DNA from: Deltaproteobacteria bacterium
GTDB lineage: Bacteria; Myxococcota_A; UBA9042; PHBI01
Assembly (NCBI GenBank): GCA_020632715.1
Contig: JACKFA010000002.1
Span: forward strand, 610,501 to 674,500
Reading direction: 5' to 3'
DNA: 64,000 nt
Part shown: positions 26,406 through 36,164 of the stretch, one piece after another
Numbering within the stretch: the stretch's first letter is position 1
Layout: each line of letters opens with the position of its first letter
Notes under the pieces: model-generated
Databases searched by the model: none
Seen by the model: the letters and a program-made list of their open reading frames with translations, nothing else
What the model was told of the DNA's origin: nothing
Translations under genes and position numbers: made by a program

Positions 26406-27137
26406 ATGAGCCCCCGCGCGACCAAGAAGACGAAGCTCGCGGCGGAGGTCGAGGAGCGCCTCGCGAAGGCGCTCCCGACCCCGGTCGTGGAGCTGGATTT
26501 CGACGATGCCTGGCAGCTGCTCGTCGCGACGATGCTCGCGGCGCAGAGCACCGACAAGCTCGTCAACACGGTGACCCCGAAGCTCTTCGCGCGCTGGGCG
26601 ACGCCCGCGGCGCTCGCGGCGGCCGACCTCGAGGAGGTCGAGCAGGTCGTGCGCAGCACGGGCTATTACCGGCAGAAGGCCAAGGCCATCGTGACGGCCG
26701 CGCAGAAGCTCGTGGCGGACTTCGACGGCGTCGTGCCGCGCGACATCGACGCGCTCGTGACGCTCCCGGGGGTCGCGCGGAAGACGGCGAACGTCGTCAT
26801 CGGCTGCGCCTACGGGCTCCCGACGGGCGTCGTCGTGGACACGCACGTCACGCGCGTCTCCGAGCGGCTCGGGCTCTCGACCGAGAAGAAGAGCGACCAG
26901 GTCGAGGCCGAGCTGATGCGCCTCTTCCCGCGGGACGCGTGGATCGCGATGAGCCACAGGCTCGTGCTCTTCGGGCGCTACCTCTGCAAGGCGAAGTCGC
27001 CGCAGTGCGCGAGCTGCCCGCTGAACGAGCTCTGCCGCGCGCGGGAGGCCGAGCCGGTGGGCCCGTGGGAGGCCCGCGCCGACGCGCTCGGGGCGCTCGT
27101 GCCGCCGCGGCCGGTCCGCGCGCCCGCCGCAGGCTGA
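26406..27137 (+). CDS. nth: Endonuclease III (DNA glycosylase/AP lyase)
   Basis: 243 residues. It removes oxidised pyrimidines and cuts at the abasic site in base-excision repair. The helix-hairpin-helix with catalytic Lys reads LPGVARKTANVV, and the catalytic Asp is in VVDTHVTRVS. The C-terminal [4Fe-4S] loop C-x6-C-x2-C-x5-C is intact (CKAKSPQCASCPLNELC). The C-terminal 35 residues after the cluster are Pro/Ala-rich and non-conserved. The start is 13 bp after the protease stop, so it may be read through from that gene. Confidence 0.96.
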   Translation: MSPRATKKTKLAAEVEERLAKALPTPVVELDFDDAWQLLVATMLAAQSTDKLVNTVTPKLFARWATPAALAAADLEEVEQVVRSTGYYRQKAKAIVTAAQKLVADFDGVVPRDIDALVTLPGVARKTANVVIGCAYGLPTGVVVDTHVTRVSERLGLSTEKKSDQVEAELMRLFPRDAWIAMSHRLVLFGRYLCKAKSPQCASCPLNELCRAREAEPVGPWEARADALGALVPPRPVRAPAAG

Positions 27138-27208
27138 GGTCGCTCGGATACGCCGCGACGGTCGAAATCGTTGACGCGAGCGGAGCGCTTTGGCGATGGT
27201 CCCGCGCG

Positions 27209-28669
27209 ATGCGTACCCGACCCGCCGTGAAGCCCCTCCTCGCGCTCCTCGCGCTCGCCTCGCTCTCCGCCGCCGCCGCGTGTGGCGACGACGGCGGCGC
27301 GAGCGGCTTCGTCGCGGACACGGCCTCCGCCGCGGACGCGGACACGGCCTCCGCCGCGGACACCGCCGCCGCCGACGCGGTCGCCGACGCCGCCTCCGAC
27401 GCCGACGCGGTCGCCGACGCCGACGCCGACGCCGACGCCGCCGCCGCGGACACCGCCACCGTCGCCGACACCGCCACCGTCGCCGACACCGCCACCGCCT
27501 CCGACGCCGCCTCCGACGCCGCCACCGACACCTCGAAGGCCGACACGAGCGCCACCGCCGACACGGACACCGCCGGCCCCGCCACCGGCTGCCCGCGCGC
27601 GCTCCGCCCCGCCGAGGGCGCCCGGTACTTCGTGGTCTCCTACCCCTACGACGTCGACGAGGCCCTCGGCTACGGCTACCGCGTCGGCACCCTCGCCGCC
27701 GACGGCGCGAGCATCGACATCGCGGGCGAGCGCTTCCGCCTCGGCGACCGCGCCTACTTCGGCAAGATCGTCTTCACCCCCGACGGCGAGATCGGCGTCG
27801 TCGCCACCGATCGCGGGAAGCTCGCGGTCTTCTCCCTCGACGCGGCCGGCCACCCGACCGTCGTCCACGCGGCGCTCGACGCGGGCATGTACGCCGGCAC
27901 CCTCGAGATGGCCCCGGACGGCGCCCAGGTCTACGTCGCCGACACCGAGTGGCCGAACACCGGCGGCGGCATCTACGCGGTCCCCATCGGCTGCGACGGC
28001 ACCCTCGGCGAGGCGCGCCTCGTGCTCTCGGCGAAGCTCCCGAACGGCTTCCGCCTCGTCCCCGGCGACCCGAGCCGCGGCGTCCTCATGGGCCTCGAGC
28101 TCGCCGGCGCCCCCGCGGGCGCCACGGCCCACCTCCTCGACGTCGGCGCGACGCCGACCGCGCGCCTCGCGAGCCTCGACGTCTTCGGCGACACCGCGTT
28201 CGTCCTCGGCGGCGCGACCTTCACGGGCGACGGTGCCTACTACCTCGCCGGCGACATCAACGAGCTCGAGAACGGCGACCGCCTCGCCATCGTGCCGCGC
28301 GACGGCGCCGCGCTCGGGCCCGCCACCGTCCTCACGGTGCGCGACCCCATCGACGTCGTCCCGTCGCCCTACGGCCGCGCCGCCATGGTGGTCAGCGGCT
28401 ACGGGAACAAGGTCGTCTACGTGCATCAGGACGCCGGCGGCGCCTGGGTCGCCGACGAGCCGCCCGCCTTCGTCGGGGCCCGCCCGCAGCTCCCCGCCGC
28501 CGCCGCCGTCGTCACGCGCGGCGCCGCGAAGGGCGCGGTCGTCCTCGCCGAGAACGTCGCCGTCCGCCTCATGCGCTTCTCCCCCGAGGGCGGCGTCGTC
28601 GACGTCGGCGCCGTCGGCACGGGGGGCGGCAACGCCGGCATCGTGGGGATCCTCGGGCTCCAGCCGTGA
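27209..28669 (+). CDS. Lipoprotein with Asp/Ala/Thr linker and propeller-like domain
   Basis: 486 residues. A lipoprotein signal (LLALASLSAAAAC) is followed by about 100 residues made almost only of Ala, Asp and Thr. This stretch is encoded by iterated GCCGAC/ACCGCC hexamers and is probably a flexible spacer. The remainder (about 130-486) has repeated short blades, such as GKIVFTPDGEIGVVATDRGKLAVFSLD and GTLEMAPDGAQVYVADTEWPNTGGGIYAVPI, suggesting a beta-propeller of the YncE/lactonase kind. Three Cys flank the domain. No catalytic residues can be assigned. The start ATG 27209 precedes the signal peptide directly. The iterated linker could slip in length between strains. Confidence 0.8.
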   Translation: MRTRPAVKPLLALLALASLSAAAACGDDGGASGFVADTASAADADTASAADTAAADAVADAASDADAVADADADADAAAADTATVADTATVADTATASDAASDAATDTSKADTSATADTDTAGPATGCPRALRPAEGARYFVVSYPYDVDEALGYGYRVGTLAADGASIDIAGERFRLGDRAYFGKIVFTPDGEIGVVATDRGKLAVFSLDAAGHPTVVHAALDAGMYAGTLEMAPDGAQVYVADTEWPNTGGGIYAVPIGCDGTLGEARLVLSAKLPNGFRLVPGDPSRGVLMGLELAGAPAGATAHLLDVGATPTARLASLDVFGDTAFVLGGATFTGDGAYYLAGDINELENGDRLAIVPRDGAALGPATVLTVRDPIDVVPSPYGRAAMVVSGYGNKVVYVHQDAGGAWVADEPPAFVGARPQLPAAAAVVTRGAAKGAVVLAENVAVRLMRFSPEGGVVDVGAVGTGGGNAGIVGILGLQP

Positions 28670-28682
28670 CCTGAGCCGCTCA

Positions 28683-28705
28683 GCGATTGTGCGCTGCACA
28701 ATCGC
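28683..28705. terminator. Perfect 10-bp stem between convergent genes
   Basis: GCGATTGTGC, loop GCT, then GCACAATCGC. It lies 14 bp after the propeller lipoprotein stop and 63 bp beyond the convergent macroglobulin stop. It has no T-run on either side, so it may act bidirectionally as a weak or Rho-assisted terminator. Confidence 0.5.
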
Positions 28706-28767
28706 CGAGCATTGCTCAGCAGGCCGCTTCGGGCTGATTCTATGCTGCGCTGCACAAGCGCGTCGAC

Positions 28768-31700
28768 CTACCGCGCGGCGACCAGCCGCAGCGGCCCGCT
28801 GCTCCCGCGCCTCGACGGGTCGTAGTACGCGTAGGCCACCGCCGGGCGCTGCATCACGGTCGCCGCCGTCGTCGCCTCGAGCCGATAGTCGAGCACCACG
28901 GCCTCGCCGGCGTCGAGCCCGTCGAGATAGAGCGCGACGCGGTCGCCGAGGTCGTCGAAGCGGCTCACGCGGCGCGCCTTCACGAGCGCCTCGAGCGACG
29001 CCCGGTCGGGGGCGAACCCGGCCGGCACCGGCAGGATCACCGTCGGTGACGCCACCGGCTGCTCCCCCGGGTTCAGGACGCCCACCTTCATCGCCGCGAG
29101 CGCGCCGACCGCGGTGGGCCCGCTCCCCTCGGTCTCGAGGTGCACGACCAGCCCGCGGCTCTCGGGCGTCGGCTCCGACGTCCGCCGCCACGCCGCGCGC
29201 AGCTCCGCGCGGAGCGCGCCCGCGCCGCCCTCGAGGGTGACGACGTGCTTGCCGGGCCCGAGCGCGAGCTCGAGCGTCGGCACCCCGGCCTCCGACAGCG
29301 GCAGCGTCGCGGGCGGCCCGCCGTCGACCCGCACCACGAGCGGCGCGTCCGGCAGCGTCGCGGGCTCCTCGACGCCCATCGTCGCGGCGCGCAGCGCGAG
29401 CACCGTCGCCTGCGTCGAGCCCCAGCCGTACTTCGGGTCGCGGGCCTTCCAGAGCCAGGAGAGCGCGGTCTCCGCGTCCTCGAGGCTCCCGCCGAGCCGC
29501 GCCGCCGCGCTCGCGAGCGCCGTCGTCTCCACGTTCGCGGCCGCCCCCGTGCTCGAGAACGCGGTCGTCGCGCCCGTCGTGTAGAACGCCCCGTCCCCGT
29601 CGCGCTCCTGCAGCGCCAGCATGCGGCCCAGCGCCTCACCCGGGCGACCGTCGAGCCGCGCCTCGGCCGCCGCGAGCAACGCGGTGACGTAGCTGTTCTT
29701 CGCGGCGCCAGGCCCCCGCTCGGCGCGCCGCACCCACGCGATGGCGCGCCGCGCGGCCTTCTCCGCGTGCCCCGCCTCGGCGAGGGCGTAGGCGATGTAG
29801 GCCGTCGCCTCGAGCGTCGTGGCCGTCCCGTGCCACGTCCCGACCGGCGGGAAGGACCCGTCTCCGTCCTGCTGCGCGAGGAGCCACTTGCGCGTGCGCG
29901 CGATGAGCGCCGGGTCCACGGGATACACGGCGGCCATGTCCGTGAACTCGACGAGCCCGTACGCCGTCAGCACCGTGCTCGCCGGGGCCTGCCCGTACCA
30001 GGAGAAGCCGCCCGACGGCACCTCGTAGCCGATGAGCCGCTGGTAGCCCTTCGCGACGAGCTCCCGCGCCCGCGCGACGTCCTCGCCGCGGGCGTTCTGC
30101 GCGCCCTTCAGGAGGCGCAGGACGAGGAGGTTCGGGTAGGTGGTGCTGCTCGTCTGCTCGAAGCAGCCGTAGGGCTCGCGCAGCATGCCCTCGACGCCGT
30201 CGAGGGCGAGGTCCGCGGGGCCCCGGAAGGCGCGGATCCGGCCCGTGATCGTGTGCGGATCGGCGTCCGCGGGCACCTCGATCTCGAGCCTCGCCTTCCC
30301 CTTCGAGACGCGCACCGGCGCCACGATCCGCTCCTCGAGCCCACGCGCGGCCACGTCGAGCCGCTTCCGGAGGGCGTCGATCTCGCGGCCCTCGGCGTCC
30401 CGCACGCGCACCTCGACGGTCGCCTCGCCGGTCGCCCGCGCCGTGAGCGGGAGCGGCACGGCCCGCGTCGCCCCCGGCGCGACGTCGACGACGCTGGCCG
30501 CGAGCGGGCCCCCGAGGGCCACGGCGCCGACCGCCGACACCTCGACGGTCAGCCGCTCGGCGGCGCCGCGGTGGTTCGCGAGGATGACGCTCGCCTCGAC
30601 GCGATCGCCCTCCGCGAGCCGCTCGGGGGCCTGGAGCTCGGCGTGCACGGGCAGCGCCGTCTCGAAGCGCCCGACGGCGCGCCCGGTCGCCCCGTTGGCC
30701 GCGATCGCCGCCACCTCGACCTCCCAGCCGGTGACCGAGTCCGGCACGCGGAAGCCGAAGCGGGCGCGCCCGTCGGCGCCGGTCTCCTCGCCGACGACCC
30801 AGAGCGCGGTCTCGTCGAAGCGCTCGCGCACGGCCGCCGGCCCGGCCTCGACGCCGGCCATCGCGTAGCCGCGGCTGCCCTTGAGGGACCCGATGCTCCC
30901 GCCGCCGCCGGCGCCCGAGCCGTAGCAGCCGATGCCGCTGCTCCCGTAGCCCACGACCCGCTCCTCGGCGAGCACGTCGTCGTGGAGGACGTCGTCCGCG
31001 GTGTCGAAGCGCCCGTCGGCGCCCGCCGAGCGCGCCACGAGCACCGCCGCGGCGCTCGTCCGCTCGAGCCGCACCGCCTGCCCCCACGCGTCGAGGGCGT
31101 GGTGCGCCACGAGGTCCGGCGCGCTCCAGGTGCCGCGCTTCTTCAGCTCGCGGCGCGCCTTGCCGCCGAGCGCGCGCACGGCGGTCGCGAGGAGGTCGAG
31201 GCGCCTCATCGTCACCTGGGCTCCGATCGCGTCCGCGCCGAGGTCCTCGCCCATCGTCGCGAGGTAGGCCCAGGTGCGCGCGCGGCCCCAGGGGTCGGCG
31301 AGGTCGATCGCGCGGCCCCGCTGGCCCTCGAAGAGCACACTCGGCTCCGGGGCGACGGTGCGCCCGCCGGCTGGCGCCGCGACGACCACGGCGTCGTCCC
31401 GCTTGGCGAGCAACGGCACGGCGCTGGCGCGGATCGTGCGGCCGGCCTGGAGCTCGGCGGCGAAGCGCGGCGCCGCCGGCAGCGACACGGTCGTCGCGCG
31501 CGGCGCGACGGGGACGCTCTCGATGAGCGCGTTCATGACGAGGAGCGCGTCGGGGCCGCCGTCACCGCGCGCGAGGAGCCGCCCGAAGAGGGCGCCGCGG
31601 TCGCCGACGGCCTTGATCTCCGGATCGAGGAGGGCGTCCTGCAGGTTCCGCTGCCGGTCGCCGAGCGCCAGCGCGCGCTCGTCGACGACGCTCACCGCGA

Positions 31701-33804
31701 GCCCGGCGCCCGCGACCGGCGCGCCGGCCGCGTCCGTGACGGCGACGCCCAGCGCCACGTCCTCACCAGGGCGCACCCGATCCGGCACGGTCAGCGCGAC
31801 GTCGAGGCGCGCCGGGGCCACGAAGACGCTGGCCGCGGCGTGGCCCTCGAGCACCCGCCCCGGGGCCGCCCAGCCGACCGTGTCGACCTGCACCGCGGCG
31901 AGCCCGTACGCGCCGGCGGGCGGCGTGAGCGTCGCCGTGAAGCGCTCGCCTTCCCAGGTGACCGGCACGCTCACGAGCGGCACGTCGTGGACGAGCAGCG
32001 TCGCCATCGTCCAGCTCGCGGCGCCCCCCGGGCGGGTCCCCGTCACGGTGATCGGCTGCCCGGGCGCCACGAGCGGCGACGCCACGGCCACCGTGAACGC
32101 GTCGGCGCGCTCGCGGCCGCGCACGGGGATGGTGAGGCTCGTCTCGGCGCGGCGCCCGTCGGCCATGGTGGCCACGGCGCGCGCGGTCACGTGCCGGACG
32201 GGCTCCTCGACCTCGCTCTCGACGCGCGACCGGTCGAGGGCGACCTCGACGTCGATGGGCTTCCGCGTCCCGGCGCCGTGCTGGGCGAAGACGGGGCGGA
32301 GCGCGCGCGCCACGCACGTCTTCACGGTCGGGGTGGCGGTGACCTGGAACTCGTCGCGGTCCGCGAAGGGGTGGTGCGTGACGCGGGCGATCTGCCAGCG
32401 GCGGTCGCGGCGCTCGAGCCTGAGCGCGACCTGCTCCTCGCTGTCGCTGCACGAGACGATCGCGTCGGCGACGCGCCCGACGGACGCCACGAGCCCGTCG
32501 CGCAGCGGCTCGATCTCGGCCTCGTCGACCCCCGACACCGTGAGGCTCGCGACGCGGCCATGCCACGACGTGACCGCCTCGACGTGGGTCTTCGGCACGG
32601 CGAACGACACGCGCCCGACGCCGCTCGGGAGCGACTGCCCGCGTCGCTCCGTGGCACCCGCGGCCTCGAGCGTGACCTCCACGCTCACGGGCTGCGGCGT
32701 GCCGTCGTCGTCGGTCGCGATGGCGGTGAGCTCGAGCGGCGCGCCCGCGACGGCGTAGGGCTGCGCCGGGACGAGCGCGAGCGAGAGGCCCGCGCTCGCG
32801 CGCCGGACGACCGCGACGTCGGTGCCGCGGCGGCCGGCGCCGTCGGTGACGAAGGCGCTCAGGTGCCGCCCGGCCGCGGGGACCGGCACCTCGAAGCGGT
32901 ACACGCCGTCGGGGTCGAGCTCGCCGCGGGCGACCTCGCGGGCGCCGTCCTCGCCCTCGTCCTTCACGACGACGGGGCCGCGGACGGGCTCGCCGTAGGG
33001 GTAGCGCGCGCGGACCTCGCCGCTCGCGACGCGGGCGCCGTGCCGCTCCTCCTCGCTCGCGGCGACCTTCACGAAGAAGGCGGGGCGCTCGGCGGGGCGC
33101 ACCTCGACGCTCAGGCGCTCGACGTGGTCGCCGGCGTTGGCGCGGAGCTCGTACGCGCCGAGCAGGAGGTCGTCGGCGAGGGGGAGCTCGCCGCTCGCGA
33201 GGCCGTGCTCGTCGGTCGCGACGACGCCGCGCCAGACGACCGTCCCGCGCGGATCGGCGACGCTCACCGCGAGGTCGTGGCGGCCGACGGGAGCGCTCGT
33301 GACGCCGTGGAGCCAGGCGACGCGCCAGCGCACGACCTCGCCCGGGCGGTAGACGGGCTTGTCCGAGCGGAGGGTGACGACGCCGTGGGCGCGGAGGCGC
33401 ACGGGCACCTCGAGCTCGGCGTCGCCGACGTCGGGGGAGGAGGCGCGGAGGCGGAGCGTGTAGCTGCCTGCCTCGACGCGGGGCACGCGCACGGGGAGGG
33501 CCACGAGCGCGTCGCTCGCGGGGACGCCGCCCTCGTAGACGCGCCAGGTCGCGCCGCCGCGCTCGAGGGTCATCGTGAGGCGGCCTGCGACGGCCGACGC
33601 GGAGGTGAGCCCGGTCGCGGCGCGGAGGCGCACGCCGACGCGGCCCTCGGCGTCGCTCGCGAGGGTCGGGTTGGCCTCGACCTCGAGGTCGAGGAGGGCC
33701 GCGCGCGGGGCGGGGGCGGCGGGTGTCGGGGGCGCGGCTGCCGCGCTCGGTGAGGCACCGAGCGCGAGGCAGACCGCGGCGCTGGCGAGGCGCGTCGCGT
33801 TCAT
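28768..33804 (-). CDS. Bacterial alpha-2-macroglobulin with thioester
   Basis: 1,678 residues, full length for bacterial alpha-2-macroglobulins. A Sec signal (about 1-25, ASPSAAAA) has no clear lipobox. The MG2-like start TLRSDKPVYRPGEVVRWR is followed by macroglobulin beta domains. A Gly-rich segment (about 960-985, GSGAGGGGS) precedes the alpha-2-macroglobulin family domain. The thioester motif is CFEQ near residue 1214 (PYGCFEQTSSTTYPN), followed by the alpha/alpha-toroid thioester domain. The Cys and Gln needed for the thioester are intact. Such proteins trap proteases in the periplasm. E. coli-type versions pair with pbpC; this one instead follows a receiver and a lipoprotein hydrolase. 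GGGAG lies upstream of ATG 33804, which overlaps the preceding stop by ATGA. Confidence 0.93.
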   Translation of the reverse strand: MNATRLASAAVCLALGASPSAAAAPPTPAAPAPRAALLDLEVEANPTLASDAEGRVGVRLRAATGLTSASAVAGRLTMTLERGGATWRVYEGGVPASDALVALPVRVPRVEAGSYTLRLRASSPDVGDAELEVPVRLRAHGVVTLRSDKPVYRPGEVVRWRVAWLHGVTSAPVGRHDLAVSVADPRGTVVWRGVVATDEHGLASGELPLADDLLLGAYELRANAGDHVERLSVEVRPAERPAFFVKVAASEEERHGARVASGEVRARYPYGEPVRGPVVVKDEGEDGAREVARGELDPDGVYRFEVPVPAAGRHLSAFVTDGAGRRGTDVAVVRRASAGLSLALVPAQPYAVAGAPLELTAIATDDDGTPQPVSVEVTLEAAGATERRGQSLPSGVGRVSFAVPKTHVEAVTSWHGRVASLTVSGVDEAEIEPLRDGLVASVGRVADAIVSCSDSEEQVALRLERRDRRWQIARVTHHPFADRDEFQVTATPTVKTCVARALRPVFAQHGAGTRKPIDVEVALDRSRVESEVEEPVRHVTARAVATMADGRRAETSLTIPVRGRERADAFTVAVASPLVAPGQPITVTGTRPGGAASWTMATLLVHDVPLVSVPVTWEGERFTATLTPPAGAYGLAAVQVDTVGWAAPGRVLEGHAAASVFVAPARLDVALTVPDRVRPGEDVALGVAVTDAAGAPVAGAGLAVSVVDERALALGDRQRNLQDALLDPEIKAVGDRGALFGRLLARGDGGPDALLVMNALIESVPVAPRATTVSLPAAPRFAAELQAGRTIRASAVPLLAKRDDAVVVAAPAGGRTVAPEPSVLFEGQRGRAIDLADPWGRARTWAYLATMGEDLGADAIGAQVTMRRLDLLATAVRALGGKARRELKKRGTWSAPDLVAHHALDAWGQAVRLERTSAAAVLVARSAGADGRFDTADDVLHDDVLAEERVVGYGSSGIGCYGSGAGGGGSIGSLKGSRGYAMAGVEAGPAAVRERFDETALWVVGEETGADGRARFGFRVPDSVTGWEVEVAAIAANGATGRAVGRFETALPVHAELQAPERLAEGDRVEASVILANHRGAAERLTVEVSAVGAVALGGPLAASVVDVAPGATRAVPLPLTARATGEATVEVRVRDAEGREIDALRKRLDVAARGLEERIVAPVRVSKGKARLEIEVPADADPHTITGRIRAFRGPADLALDGVEGMLREPYGCFEQTSSTTYPNLLVLRLLKGAQNARGEDVARARELVAKGYQRLIGYEVPSGGFSWYGQAPASTVLTAYGLVEFTDMAAVYPVDPALIARTRKWLLAQQDGDGSFPPVGTWHGTATTLEATAYIAYALAEAGHAEKAARRAIAWVRRAERGPGAAKNSYVTALLAAAEARLDGRPGEALGRMLALQERDGDGAFYTTGATTAFSSTGAAANVETTALASAAARLGGSLEDAETALSWLWKARDPKYGWGSTQATVLALRAATMGVEEPATLPDAPLVVRVDGGPPATLPLSEAGVPTLELALGPGKHVVTLEGGAGALRAELRAAWRRTSEPTPESRGLVVHLETEGSGPTAVGALAAMKVGVLNPGEQPVASPTVILPVPAGFAPDRASLEALVKARRVSRFDDLGDRVALYLDGLDAGEAVVLDYRLEATTAATVMQRPAVAYAYYDPSRRGSSGPLRLVAAR

Positions 33805-36164
33805 GGGGGCTCCCTTCTCCGTGGGGGCGCGCGCGGGGCTTCCGGGTCGGGCGACCTCGCCGTCACGCGCGTGGAGAGGGAGACAGCGGCCCGCGGGGAA
33901 AGTTCCGACGCGCGGGGAATTTTCTGTCGGCGGTGGTTTCTCGCGCGGGCACTGCGGCGAAATCCATGGGGTAACCACGGAGACACGGAGACACGGAGGG
34001 GGCGCGGAGAGGACGCTCCGCGCGGCTCCGGAGGTCGCGCCTCTCTCTCAGGGGCAGGGCGCGGACGCGTCGCCGGCGGGCACGGTGGGTGAGTGTCGCC
34101 GGCGGCGAAGGCGGCGAGGAAGCAGCGGTACTCGCGCTTCGGGGCGGCCGTCTGGAAGATGACCTCGTGGCCGTCCTCGACGCCGTCCTCGGGGTGCTGG
34201 ACGATTATTCGCGTGAGCGCCTCGCCGCCCGCCCCGGTCGCGTTGCCCGACGCCGGGAGCGGGATCGCGGCGCGCCCCGCGAGCCCCAGCAGCTCGCCGA
34301 GGGGGCGCATGCCGGCGAGGCGCGGGTCGTCGCGCGTGTCGAGCTCGTCGCCCGCGAGGTCGAGCCCGAGCGAGAGCGACGTCGTGTTGGCGATGGGCGG
34401 CAGGATGTAGGTGTCGACGATCCCCTGCTCCATGAGCACGTGGCCGGGGTGCGCGTTCGCGCGCGCCGCGTAGACGGCGGGGTCCGCGGCCTCGACGGCC
34501 CACTGGAGCAAGGTCAGCGCGGGATCGTGGGGGTGCACCTCGCGGTCGTCGTAGCCGAGCACGGCCTCGGCGAACGGCTTCGGCGGGACGGGGCGCTGCT
34601 TGTAGACGACGTTGGCGATCCAGCTCCCGCCGGCGCCCGAGAGCACCGCGGCGCGGAAGCGCGGCTCGGCGGCGAGCACCATCGGCGCGAGCCAGCCGCC
34701 CATCGAGTGCCCCATGATCGCGAGCCGGCCCATGTCGAAGCCGACGTCCGCGCCGCTCCCGTCGCAGGCGCTCGCGTCGAGGCGCAGCGCGGCGACCACG
34801 TCGGCCATCAGCGCGAGCTCGAGCGCCGACTCGCGGACGTTGTCCCGCATCGCCCACGGGTTCGTGATGTTGAACATCAGGAACTGCTCGTCGCCGCGCG
34901 AGACGTTCCGCGGGCCGCCGTGGGGGCCGTCGACCATGATCCCCGCCCAGCCGGCGCGCGCGAGCTCGAGCCCCGGCCCCGTCGCCGGCGTGATGACCTG
35001 GCCGTTCGCGTCGCGCACGCCGCGGTCCACGAGCGGCCGGTCGCCGCCCGCGCCCGTGCGGATGAAGACCATGGGCGGGAACCCCGCGGCCGGGGCCGCG
35101 CCGCGCGGGATCGTCACGACGAGGCGCGACGGCTCCTGGCCGAAGGGCTCCGGGGCCCCGTCGGCGTCGCGCTGCCAGGCGCCGCCGGCCGTGAAGTCGC
35201 CCGCGTAGGGCGGCGCGCCGTGCTGGTAGGTCGTGAACGCGAGGTCGGCGGTGAAGACGCAGAAGTCGTCGTGCGCCTCCGCGAGGGTGAGCGGCCCCGG
35301 CGTCGGCACGAGGGCGCGGGCGCGCGCGTCGGCGACGAACGCGTCGAGCTCGGCCGCGGGGTCGCCGGTGCGGAAGACCGTGATGGCGGCGATGTCGTCG
35401 GCTGGCACCCCGGCCATGACGACGGCGCGGAGGGCGTCGTCGTAGTCGGCGCGGGCGGCGGCGTCGAGGCCCGCGACAGGCCGCCCGGCGAGGAGGTCGG
35501 CGAGCACCGCCCCGCGGCCGAGCCAGGCGCCCCGGGTGTCGCCGAGGCGGCGACGGACGACCGCGGCGTAGCGCGTGTTCGCGGTGAGCGGGCGGCCCTG
35601 GAGCGGCAGCAAGGTGAGCAGGTTCGGCGCGCCGAAGGGGCCGGCGTCGGCGTGGAAGTCGGCGGTGAGGGGGAGGAGGTCGCCGAAGTCGGGCGCGTCG
35701 GCGTCGACGGCGAGGAGCAGGACCGGCGACGCCGCGGTGACGGACGTCGCCACGTCGGGCAGGGCGCCCGCGTCGATGGCGCCCGAGAGGGGGAAGAAGA
35801 TCCCGGCCGTGAGCGGGAAGCCGTCGCCGCGCGCGCGGACCATCGCGAGGAGGCCCGCGACGTAGTCGTTGCCGTCGGGGTTGGGCCAGGCGGCGACGTC
35901 GGCGTGGCCGTCGCGCCAGAGCTCTGCCGCGGGGACGGGGCCCGCGAAGAGGCCGCCGGCGCGGGTCGGGTCCATGAGGGCGACGACGCCGTCCTCGGGG
36001 GCCGCGTCGGGGAGGAGCGCGGTGGGGCCGACGTCTTCGCGGGGTGCGGTGTCGGCGTCCGCGGCGAGGGCTGTGTCGGCGTGGCCCGCGTCGTCGCCGC
36101 CGCCGCAGCCCGCGAGCGCGAAGGCGACGGTGAGCGCGACGAGGGCGCGGCCCGCGCGCGTCAC
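33801..36164 (-). CDS. Lipoprotein alpha/beta-hydrolase-fold protein with repeat-derived tail
   Basis: 787 residues as read. A lipoprotein signal (ALTVAFALAGC, Cys at about 20) and an Asp/Ala-rich linker lead into a large domain. In the hydrolase part, GHSMGGW near residue 480 is the nucleophile elbow (Ser), preceded by an oxyanion-type GPHGGPRN. A catalytic His may be in VEDGHEVIF near residue 672. Conserved-looking sequence ends at about GDTHPPCP (plus-strand 34075). The last 90 residues or so are Arg/Pro-rich and partly translate a dispersed ACCACGGAGACACGG repeat, so the original stop was probably lost. Even so, the frame ends in ATGA, exactly on the macroglobulin start. The GTG start overlaps the receiver-gene stop by GTGA. 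It is probably an outer-membrane or periplasmic esterase or peptidase; the substrate is unknown. Confidence 0.78.
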   Translation of the reverse strand: MTRAGRALVALTVAFALAGCGGGDDAGHADTALAADADTAPREDVGPTALLPDAAPEDGVVALMDPTRAGGLFAGPVPAAELWRDGHADVAAWPNPDGNDYVAGLLAMVRARGDGFPLTAGIFFPLSGAIDAGALPDVATSVTAASPVLLLAVDADAPDFGDLLPLTADFHADAGPFGAPNLLTLLPLQGRPLTANTRYAAVVRRRLGDTRGAWLGRGAVLADLLAGRPVAGLDAAARADYDDALRAVVMAGVPADDIAAITVFRTGDPAAELDAFVADARARALVPTPGPLTLAEAHDDFCVFTADLAFTTYQHGAPPYAGDFTAGGAWQRDADGAPEPFGQEPSRLVVTIPRGAAPAAGFPPMVFIRTGAGGDRPLVDRGVRDANGQVITPATGPGLELARAGWAGIMVDGPHGGPRNVSRGDEQFLMFNITNPWAMRDNVRESALELALMADVVAALRLDASACDGSGADVGFDMGRLAIMGHSMGGWLAPMVLAAEPRFRAAVLSGAGGSWIANVVYKQRPVPPKPFAEAVLGYDDREVHPHDPALTLLQWAVEAADPAVYAARANAHPGHVLMEQGIVDTYILPPIANTTSLSLGLDLAGDELDTRDDPRLAGMRPLGELLGLAGRAAIPLPASGNATGAGGEALTRIIVQHPEDGVEDGHEVIFQTAAPKREYRCFLAAFAAGDTHPPCPPATRPRPAPEREARPPEPRGASSPRPLRVSVSPWLPHGFRRSARARNHRRQKIPRASELSPRAAVSLSTRVTARSPDPEAPRAPPRRREPP
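33975..34000 (+). repeat. Dispersed ACCACGGAGACACGG repeat
   Basis: A single copy of the iterated ACGGAGAC-type repeat that recurs at about 53360, 53458, 53547, 53636 and 53736. It lies inside the 3' extension of the hydrolase reading frame. Confidence 0.8.

Noticed and set aside
29140..33753. A 1,537-residue plus-strand open frame
   Set aside because: Shadow of the alpha-2-macroglobulin gene, which has signal peptide, family domains and thioester in the correct order.
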